A DNA stretch of 13,968 bases, taken from contig JBFWLP010000086.1 in assembly GCA_050252075.1 (NCBI GenBank), positions 1 through 13,968 on the forward strand, given 5' to 3'. The notes beneath the pieces are model-generated. The model did not search any database. It worked only from the letters and a program-made list of their open reading frames with translations, and was not told the DNA's origin. The stretch comes from JAAYGT01 sp050252075 (GTDB lineage Bacteria; Pseudomonadota; Gammaproteobacteria; Burkholderiales; Burkholderiaceae_B). Numbering within the stretch: position 1 is the stretch's first letter; each line of letters opens with the position of its first letter. Both the position numbers and the translations under genes were made by a program. Below are positions 1 to 4,634 of the stretch, one piece after another.

Positions 1-1
1 A

Positions 2-430
2 GGCGAGTCAGATCAGGCGGTGGCCGCAAAGGCGGCGGCTGCCCTGCGCTAGTCCATTACGCCGGTGGTGTGTGTGGGTGAAACGCTGCAGGAACAGGAA
101 TCCGGTCAAACCAAGGCGGTTATTTCACGCCAATTGGAACCGGTGCTGTCCCTGGGGGAAGCGGCCGTAAGCCAGATAGTCATTGCCTACGAGCCGGTGT
201 GGGCTATCGGTACGGGCCGTACGGCCTCGCCGGAGCAGGCCCAGGCGGTGCATGCCTACATTCGCTCCCTGGTGGCGGCCAAAACCGCGGGTCATGTGCC
301 GTTGCTGTACGGTGGCAGTGTAAAGGCTGCCAATGCCGCCAGTTTGTTTGCTATGCCTGACATCAACGGTGCGCTTGTGGGTGACGCTGCGCTGGTGGCA
401 GACGAATTTTTACGTATTGCGGCTGCATAA
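2..430 (+). pseudogene. tpiA: Triosephosphate isomerase, 3' part, interrupted by an in-frame amber codon
   Basis: Triosephosphate isomerase interconverts dihydroxyacetone phosphate and glyceraldehyde 3-phosphate in cytosolic glycolysis and gluconeogenesis. The frame enters from the left edge with GESD, the stretch that follows the GHSERR region in the family, and ends at TAA 428-430. The active-site motif AYEPVWAIGTG is present with the catalytic Glu at 191-193, and the phosphate-binding YGGSV is intact. Two oddities stand out. A TAG at 50-52 breaks the frame between ESDQAVAAKAAAALR and SITPVVCVGE; spacing against the E. coli protein as I remember it is unchanged, so this is a substitution, not an indel. 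The usual LVGGASL loop reads LVGDAAL, with Asp at 383-385 replacing a glycine. The GTG codons at 65 and 68 lie inside the barrel and are not credible starts. Family identity is certain. Whether the gene is truly broken or the base is a sequencing error cannot be decided here. secG follows after 15 bases. Confidence 0.85.
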
Positions 431-445
431 GCCCGGAGTTTATTC

Positions 446-868
446 ATGGATTGGTTGTCTCCTGTTTTGTTGGCGATTCAGGTTATTTCGTCGCTAAGTA
501 TTATTGTGTTGGTGCTGCTCCAGCAGGGCAAAGGCGCCGATATGGGTTCCTCGTTCGGTGGCGGGTCGGCCGGAAGCCTGTTTGGTGCGACCGGCGCGGC
601 AAACTTCCTGTCGCGAACCACCAAATGGGCGGCAGTGGTGTTCTTTGCCTCCACGGCGGGTCTGGCGTGGGTAGCGCACAATCCCAAACAAGATGCCTCT
701 GTCATTGAAAGCGGTGTCATGCAAGACTTCCAGGCGGATCCCTCCGTGCCTGTGGTGCCGGGTGCTGCGCCTGCCGCCGGTTCGGCAGTGCCTTCGGCGC
801 CCACGCAGGTGCCGTCCTCGGTTCCGGCCGCACCGTCAGGGTCGGCTCCGGCCTCGTCGCAGAACTAG
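446..868 (+). CDS. secG: Protein translocase subunit SecG
   Basis: SecG is the small accessory subunit of the SecYEG channel in the inner membrane and assists SecA-driven protein export. The 140-residue product has the family layout: a first membrane helix at about residues 5-25, the conserved loop QQGKGADMGSSFGGG (26-40), the FLSRTTKW motif (54-61) and a second membrane helix at about 61-77. Residues 78-140 form a low-complexity tail rich in Pro, Ala, Ser and Val. This makes the protein longer than E. coli SecG (110 residues); such tails are variable in the family. The start is ATG 446 with GGAG at 435-438, seven bases upstream. The gene follows tpiA by 15 bases, so the two are probably co-transcribed, and tpiA-secG-tRNA-Leu is a familiar order in Burkholderiales. 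It ends with TAG, which shows that amber works as a normal stop in this genome. Confidence 0.96.
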   Translation: MDWLSPVLLAIQVISSLSIIVLVLLQQGKGADMGSSFGGGSAGSLFGATGAANFLSRTTKWAAVVFFASTAGLAWVAHNPKQDASVIESGVMQDFQADPSVPVVPGAAPAAGSAVPSAPTQVPSSVPAAPSGSAPASSQN

Positions 869-869
869 T

Positions 870-886
870 TTGCAGCCTTGCTGCAA
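870..886 (+). other. Short hairpin after secG
   Basis: TTGCAGC (870-876) and GCTGCAA (880-886) form a perfect 7-bp stem with a 3-base loop, beginning two bases after the secG stop. No T-run follows, so it is not a classical intrinsic terminator. It may protect the 3' end of the tpiA-secG message or aid factor-dependent termination before the tRNA gene. Confidence 0.4.
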
Positions 887-956
887 CAGTGTGAAGGGTG
901 TTGCTGGCTTAATGTATGGTTCTTCGGGGCGCTGTCGAGTATGGCCCTGAAAAGCA

Positions 957-965
957 TGCTAGAAT
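957..965 (+). promoter_or_regulatory. Extended -10 promoter for tRNA-Leu
   Basis: TGC followed by TAGAAT (960-965) is an extended -10 element matching TATAAT at five of six positions. It lies 14 bases before the mature tRNA 5' end, and the GC-rich discriminator GCGC follows, as is common for stable-RNA promoters. The -35 region is poor: TCGAGT at 935-940 matches three of six positions with a long 19-base spacer, so the TG extension probably compensates. Confidence 0.6.
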
Positions 966-979
966 AGCGCTCTTTCATT

Positions 980-1064
980 GCCGACGTGGTGGAATTGGTA
1001 GACACGCTATCTTGAGGGGGTAGTGGCGAAAGCTGTGCGAGTTCGAGTCTCGCCGTCGGCACCA
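980..1064 (+). tRNA. tRNA-Leu (anticodon GAG)
   Basis: This is a class II tRNA of 85 nt including an encoded CCA. The acceptor stem GCCGACG (980-986) pairs with CGTCGGC (1054-1060), followed by ACCA. The anticodon stem CTATC (1007-1011) pairs with GGTAG (1019-1023), and the loop TTGAGGG carries GAG at 1014-1016, which reads CUC and CUU leucine codons. The variable arm folds as GGC-GAAA-GCT (1025-1034). The T arm is GCGAG (1037-1041), loop TTCGAGT, CTCGC (1049-1053). The sequence closely resembles E. coli tRNA-Leu(GAG). The gene has its own promoter and terminator, so it is probably transcribed separately from secG. Confidence 0.98.
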
Positions 1065-1080
1065 GAATTCAGAAATCCTC

Positions 1081-1108
1081 AAAAGGCCCGCTTCATGCGG
1101 GCCTTTTT
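1081..1108 (+). terminator. Intrinsic terminator after tRNA-Leu
   Basis: A perfect 11-bp stem joins AAAAGGCCCGC (1081-1091) to GCGGGCCTTTT (1097-1107), with loop TTCAT and a T5 run at 1104-1108. It starts 16 bases after the tRNA CCA end. The A-run on the 5' arm means it could also terminate transcription from the other direction. Confidence 0.92.
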
Positions 1109-1531
1109 GCATTGGCGCGGCGCCTAAAATGAAGGTGTCGGGCTAGGGCGATATTTTCATGTTTTAGCGTAAACCGGTGATCGAAGTGTTGCTAAATGTG
1201 CCGGTGCGTTTGAAATTCGGTCAGGCTGTATCTGTGCAGCCGTTCTTGGCTTCGTACGGTAAAGTGCTGCGCCGGTTTGCTTGGCTACTGTGGCTTTTGG
1301 ACAACTTTTCCACATGAAACAAGTCATTAAATGCCAAACCTTATGTGCTTTCTAAGGAATCGCCCCATAATGAAGTCGTGACAAGCGCGAGGTGAGTGAT
1401 TTATCGGGTTATCCCTTACCTGGTTTGGCTAATCGCCTTCGGTTGTTGCTAGAACCCAACATGTTGTCGAAAAAACGCGACGAATAGGCACACGACAATA
1501 GCCACGCGGCGCGATTTTTGATGCAATAGCA
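1109..1531. other. Long gene-poor region upstream of the porin
   Basis: No recognisable gene is present. The best promoter-like hexamer is CATAAT at 1366-1371 (five of six matches to TATAAT), but the -35 region before it is poor; if used, it would give a porin leader of roughly 240 nt. An inverted repeat, TTGTCG (1464-1469) with CGACAA (1493-1498), could be an operator but is only 6 bp per arm. A 46-codon frame from GTG 1177 to TGA 1315-1317 overlaps, through ATGA at 1314-1317, a 13-codon frame ending at TAA 1353-1355. Neither has a good ribosome-binding site, so they are not called as genes. The region presumably holds the porin promoter and its regulatory sites, but I cannot place them with confidence. 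Confidence 0.4.
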
Positions 1532-1586
1532 CCAACTTCCCATCGCGGAGTTGGAAAGAGCAGCAGCATATGTGGTTCGCTGCTCT
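1532..1586 (+). promoter_or_regulatory. Two tandem stem-loops in the porin 5' leader
   Basis: Stem-loop 1 pairs CCAACTTC (1532-1539) with GGAGTTGG (1547-1554), eight pairs including one G-U, with a 7-base loop. Stem-loop 2 pairs AGAGCAGC (1557-1564) with GCTGCTCT (1579-1586), eight perfect pairs, with a 14-base loop. Only two bases separate them. The second ends 17 bases before the Shine-Dalgarno GGAG (1603-1606), which stays unpaired. Structured leaders on porin messages commonly stabilise the RNA or act as small-RNA targets; which applies here is inference. Confidence 0.5.
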
Positions 1587-1615
1587 AGTTACTCAAATCT
1601 ACGGAGATTTCTTAC

Positions 1616-2779
1616 ATGAAAAAGACTCTGCTCGCTGCTGCTCTAATGGCCGGCTTCGCTGGCGTTGCTCAAGCAGAAACATCGGTTACCCTGTACGGTA
1701 TCCTCGACGGTGGTATTGCTTACGAACAAATCAAAGGCAAGGCTAGCTACAATCCCAACGCTACAACCAGCTTCAAGTCCTCCCGTACCGGTCTGACTAA
1801 CGGCGTACAGTTCGGCAGCCGTTGGGGTCTGAAAGGCCAGGAAGATCTGGGTAACGGTCTGCGCGCTATCTTCGTTCTGGAAAGCGGCTACGATCAAAAC
1901 ACAGGTAACTCCGGTCAAGGTGGCCGTCTGTTCGGTCGTCAAGCTACTCTGGGCTTGGCCAGCGACTCCTGGGGTACCTTCGAAATGGGTCGCAAAGTTA
2001 ACATTGCTTCCCAGTACCTGGCTGGTGTAGTTTCGCCTTTCGGCGCAAGCTTCAGCCAAGCTAACGCAGGTGCTGTGTTCACACAGGCCAACACACTGCG
2101 TCTGGACAACCAGCTTCAGTATCAAACACCTAACTTCTCCGGCTTCCAGTTCGGTTTGGGTTACTCCTTCAACGCTTCCGGCGCTCAAAACCGTGACCTC
2201 GAAATCAACGGTAACAAGCCCGAGCGCAACACTCGCGTCTTCACGACTGGTGTTCGCTACTCCGGTGGTCCTTTGGCTGCTGCACTGACATACGATCAGT
2301 TCACATCGGCTGACACCGCTGTTTCCAGCCCCGACACCAACGTTTCCGCATGGGCATTGGGTCTGAGCTACAACTTCGAAGTGGTTAAGGTTTTTGCCGG
2401 CTTCGGTCAAACTCGTGACGGCTTCTTCCAAACCCAGGCTTACAACAACTGGGGCGGCGAAAGCAACTCCAACGGTATCGCTGGCGCGATGACCGCTGTT
2501 GAAGGCCTGAAGTTCAACTCCTACAGCTTGGGTCTGTCCGCTCCTGTGGGCAACGGCACCATCATGGCTGGCTGGATGATGGCTGATCCCCGTTCCAACC
2601 CTGACAACTGGGCAGTTGGCAACGAGCTCGACAAGCAGCAAACTTACAGCCTGGGCTACACATACAACTTCTCGAAGCGCACAAGCATGTACGCTATCGG
2701 TTCGTATGCCAAGCACGTGAACTTCCTGCCCGATGCCAAGTCCACACTGATTGGTGTTGGTCTGGTTCACAAGTTCTAA
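1616..2779 (+). CDS. General outer-membrane porin (Gram-negative porin family)
   Basis: The 387-residue product is a trimeric, 16-stranded beta-barrel type porin that would let small hydrophilic solutes cross the outer membrane. It begins with the signal peptide MKKTLLAAALMAGFAGVAQA, with cleavage predicted after residue 20. The mature protein opens with ETSVTLYGILDGG, the usual first strand of Burkholderiales porins, and ends in a C-terminal Phe (GLVHKF), the BAM assembly signal. Internal stretches such as GSRWGLKGQEDLG, GGRLFGRQATLGL and NIASQYL resemble Bordetella porin as I remember it. The start is ATG 1616 with GGAG at 1603-1606. Codons favour GCT, GGT, CGT, AAC and TTC, unlike the GCC/GGC-rich neighbours, as expected for a very abundant protein. 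It has its own structured leader and terminator and is a single-gene unit. Pore selectivity cannot be read from the sequence, and no specific gene name is assigned. Confidence 0.95.
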   Translation: MKKTLLAAALMAGFAGVAQAETSVTLYGILDGGIAYEQIKGKASYNPNATTSFKSSRTGLTNGVQFGSRWGLKGQEDLGNGLRAIFVLESGYDQNTGNSGQGGRLFGRQATLGLASDSWGTFEMGRKVNIASQYLAGVVSPFGASFSQANAGAVFTQANTLRLDNQLQYQTPNFSGFQFGLGYSFNASGAQNRDLEINGNKPERNTRVFTTGVRYSGGPLAAALTYDQFTSADTAVSSPDTNVSAWALGLSYNFEVVKVFAGFGQTRDGFFQTQAYNNWGGESNSNGIAGAMTAVEGLKFNSYSLGLSAPVGNGTIMAGWMMADPRSNPDNWAVGNELDKQQTYSLGYTYNFSKRTSMYAIGSYAKHVNFLPDAKSTLIGVGLVHKF

Positions 2780-2787
2780 TTTACATG

Positions 2788-2827
2788 CCTGGCTTGCCCA
2801 GGTTTGTATAGCCCGCTTGCCGGGCTA
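2788..2827 (+). other. Two hairpins in the porin 3' untranslated region
   Basis: Hairpin A pairs CCTGG (2788-2792) with CCAGG (2798-2802). Hairpin B pairs TAGCCCG (2809-2815) with CGGGCTA (2821-2827). Both have the identical five-base loop CTTGC, which also caps the terminator that follows. Neither has its own T-run. They begin nine bases after the porin stop and may block 3' exonucleases and so prolong message life; that role is inference. Confidence 0.6.
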
Positions 2828-2842
2828 GAACTGAGGTTCCTG

Positions 2843-2871
2843 AAAAGCCACCCCTTGCGGGTGGCTTTTTT
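2843..2871 (+). terminator. Intrinsic terminator after the porin
   Basis: A perfect 11-bp stem joins AAAAGCCACCC (2843-2853) to GGGTGGCTTTT (2859-2869), with loop CTTGC and a T6 run at 2866-2871. It ends the porin transcript and isolates it from the nuo operon. The A-run on the 5' arm makes it potentially bidirectional. Confidence 0.92.
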
Positions 2872-3051
2872 ATTTGTTTTTCTATTTCGAAGCCGCGCGT
2901 TGTGGGGTCGCGTGGGCCGATGGGCGAGCTGTTGTGTTATTACAACTCTGCCGCGTTTTCAGGTGATGGGTGTTTCCTTGGGTGGCGTTCCATCGCGCCT
3001 GCACCAACTTGTATCCGCGCGGGGTTTTTGCGCAGAAAGGGGCTCTCAAAA

Positions 3052-3060
3052 TGCTACAAT
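3052..3060 (+). promoter_or_regulatory. Extended -10 promoter for the nuo operon
   Basis: TGC followed by TACAAT (3055-3060) is an extended -10 element with five of six matches to consensus, ending 34 bases before the nuoA ATG; this implies a short leader of about 28 nt. No good -35 sits at 16-18 bases; the nearest, TTGCGC at 3028-3033, is 21 bases away. The element has the same form as the tRNA-Leu promoter (TGCTAGAAT). I see nothing else clear between the porin terminator and this site. Confidence 0.55.
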
Positions 3061-3094
3061 CCATAGGTTTATTTATTGTGATTGGAAGCGGCAC

Positions 3095-3454
3095 ATGAAC
3101 CTGCAACAGTACTTTCCCGTTTTGCTGTTCATTATCGTGGCAACGGTCATTGGCTTTGCCCTGCTGGCTGCCGGTCGGTTGCTCGGGCCCCACAGGCCGT
3201 ACGCAGAAAAGTTGTCGCAATACGAGTGCGGTTTTGAGGCTTTCGGCGATTCGCGCATGAAATTCGACGTGCGCTACTACCTGGTGGCTATCCTGTTCAT
3301 CATGTTTGATCTGGAAATCGCCTTTTTGTTCCCCTGGGCCATTGCAAACGGAACAGTCGGGCTGGTTGGCTTTTTTGCGGTCATGATCTTTCTCGCCATT
3401 CTTACCGTGGGTTTTATCTACGAGTGGAAGAAAGGCGCCCTTGATTGGGAATAA
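3095..3454 (+). CDS. nuoA: NADH-quinone oxidoreductase subunit A
   Basis: NuoA (mitochondrial ND3) is a three-helix membrane subunit of complex I at the junction of the membrane arm and the quinone site. The 119-residue product has helices at about 7-29, 59-82 and 87-110. The long first loop carries YECGFE (43-48), whose Cys45 matches the cysteine exposed in the deactive state of the mitochondrial enzyme. The motif FDLEIAFLFPWA holds the conserved acids Asp72 and Glu74. The start is ATG 3095 with GGAAG at 3084-3088. The same frame stays open upstream to 2804, but that part crosses the porin terminator and the promoter, so it is not coding. This is the first gene of the operon; nuoB follows after 45 bases. 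Confidence 0.97.
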   Translation: MNLQQYFPVLLFIIVATVIGFALLAAGRLLGPHRPYAEKLSQYECGFEAFGDSRMKFDVRYYLVAILFIMFDLEIAFLFPWAIANGTVGLVGFFAVMIFLAILTVGFIYEWKKGALDWE

Positions 3455-3469
3455 TCGAATTACATTGCA

Positions 3470-3487
3470 GGCCGTCTTGCGGCGGCC
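3470..3487 (+). other. Small hairpin between nuoA and nuoB
   Basis: GGCCG (3470-3474) can pair with CGGCC (3483-3487), or GCCG (3471-3474) with CGGC (3480-3483) around loop TCTTG. The fold ends just before the nuoB Shine-Dalgarno AGAGG (3489-3493). It may affect processing or the relative yield of nuoA and nuoB, but it is small and could be chance. Confidence 0.3.
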
Positions 3488-3499
3488 CAGAGGCGTATT

Positions 3500-3976
3500 A
3501 TGGCTATCGACGGCATTATGAAAGAAGGGTTTATCACGACCAGTGCAGACAAGTTTCTGAACTGGGCAAAAACGGGCTCTTTGTGGCCCATGACGTTTGG
3601 TCTGGCGTGCTGTGCGGTGGAAATGATGCACGCGGGTGCGGCACGTTACGATCTTGATCAGTTCGGTATCATTTTCCGCCCCAGCCCGCGCCAGTCCGAT
3701 CTGATGATCGTCGCCGGTACGCTGTGCAACAAAATGGCGCCGGCATTGCGCAAGGTGTACGACCAGATGCCCGAACCGCGCTGGGTGCTGTCCATGGGGT
3801 CCTGTGCGAACGGTGGCGGCTATTACCATTATTCCTATTCCGTGGTTCGCGGCTGTGATCGTATCGTTCCGGTCGACGTTTACGTGCCCGGATGCCCGCC
3901 TACGGCCGAAGCGTTGGTTTACGGCCTGCTGCAAATGCAGAACAAGATCCGTCTCACCAACACCATCGCGCGCTAA
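3500..3976 (+). CDS. nuoB: NADH-quinone oxidoreductase subunit B (N2 cluster subunit)
   Basis: NuoB (PSST) holds the terminal [4Fe-4S] cluster N2, which passes electrons to ubiquinone at the interface with NuoD. In the 158-residue product the N2 ligands are the adjacent pair Cys37-Cys38 in FGLACCAVEMM, Cys102 in MGSCANGGG, and Cys132 in YVPGCPPTAEAL, all in family spacing. The length is typical for the short bacterial form. The start is ATG 3500 with AGAGG at 3489-3493, six bases upstream; a later Met at codon 7 lacks such a site. It is preceded by a 45-base gap containing a small hairpin and followed by 42 bases before nuoC. The protein is peripheral, on the cytoplasmic side of the membrane arm. 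Confidence 0.98.
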   Translation: MAIDGIMKEGFITTSADKFLNWAKTGSLWPMTFGLACCAVEMMHAGAARYDLDQFGIIFRPSPRQSDLMIVAGTLCNKMAPALRKVYDQMPEPRWVLSMGSCANGGGYYHYSYSVVRGCDRIVPVDVYVPGCPPTAEALVYGLLQMQNKIRLTNTIAR

Positions 3977-4018
3977 GCCGCAGCGGTTGCCATTCACTAC
4001 GTTGAACTGCTAGAACTT

Positions 4019-4630
4019 ATGACTCGGCTAGAAACGCTACACAAGAATCTGTCGGCCACACTTGGCCAGGCTTATGCCATCACGTCGGCGCTGAACGAAA
4101 TCACGCTCGAAGTGCCTGCCGACAAATGGGTGGATGTCTGTACGGTATTGCGCGACAACCCGTCACTGGGCTTTGATACCTGCATTGATTTGTGCGGGGT
4201 CGACTACTCGGCCTGGGGCATGCCCGCCTCATTGCAGGAACCAGCAAAGCACCCGCATCGCTTTGCGGTTGTGGTGCATTTGCTGTCGGTGCGAAACAAC
4301 TGGCGCCTGCGGGTACGTACCTATATGCCAAACGACGAATTCCCCCTTGTCCGCACGCTGGTCGATGTCTGGCCTGCGGTCAACTGGTATGAGCGCGAGG
4401 CCTTTGACCTGTTTGGCATCGTATTCGAAGGTCACCCCGATTTGCGCCGTATTCTTACCGATTACGGATTCATCGGCCATCCGTTCCGCAAGGATTTCCC
4501 GGTATCCGGCACGGTGGAAATGCGTTACGACACCGAGCAGCAGCGGGTCATTTATCAACCTGTCACCATCGAGCCGCGCGAAATCGTTCCGCGCGTTGTG
4601 CGGGAAGAAGGGTACGGAGTAGGGCGCTGA
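4019..4630 (+). CDS. nuoC: NADH-quinone oxidoreductase subunit C
   Basis: NuoC (30-kDa subunit) is a cofactor-free scaffold of the connecting module, bound to NuoD. The 203-residue product contains the family signature at residues 123-161: WYEREAFDLFGIVFEGHPD, then LRRILTDYGF and the GHPFRKDFP segment. It is a separate gene; in E. coli the same protein is fused to NuoD as NuoCD. The start ATG 4019 gives the expected N-terminus (MTRLETLHKNL), but no convincing Shine-Dalgarno precedes it: the 20 bases before it contain only the weak CTAGAAC. Translation may rely partly on coupling or on an unstructured start. nuoD begins four bases after its stop. Confidence 0.97.
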   Translation: MTRLETLHKNLSATLGQAYAITSALNEITLEVPADKWVDVCTVLRDNPSLGFDTCIDLCGVDYSAWGMPASLQEPAKHPHRFAVVVHLLSVRNNWRLRVRTYMPNDEFPLVRTLVDVWPAVNWYEREAFDLFGIVFEGHPDLRRILTDYGFIGHPFRKDFPVSGTVEMRYDTEQQRVIYQPVTIEPREIVPRVVREEGYGVGR

Positions 4631-4634
4631 GATC

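Noticed and set aside
65..430. Internal GTG restart of tpiA as a functional short gene
   Set aside because: The product would lack roughly the first half of the barrel, including the substrate-binding Lys and the catalytic His regions, and no Shine-Dalgarno precedes GTG 65 or 68.
980..1064. tRNA-Leu as the attachment site of a genomic island carrying the porin
   Set aside because: No integrase and no direct repeat of the tRNA 3' end were found elsewhere in the window; the interval holds only a normal chromosomal-type porin.
1464..1498. Inverted repeat TTGTCG...CGACAA as a regulator operator
   Set aside because: Arms of only 6 bp separated by 23 bases, with no known operator consensus recognised; expected by chance at this length.
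1643..2770. Long open frame on the minus strand opposite the porin (375 codons)
   Set aside because: It lies wholly within a clear porin gene; the strong codon bias of the porin removes the triplets that would be stops on the other strand. The translation resembles no protein family I know and has no upstream signals.
2931..2946. Short inverted repeat GTTGT...ACAAC upstream of nuoA
   Set aside because: Five-base arms with a six-base spacer are too short to distinguish from chance, and it sits over 100 bases before the proposed promoter.
2804..3094. N-terminal extension of NuoA by 97 residues in the same open frame
   Set aside because: The extension would run through the porin terminator and the nuo promoter, whereas ATG 3095 has a good Shine-Dalgarno and gives the normal NuoA length of 119 residues.
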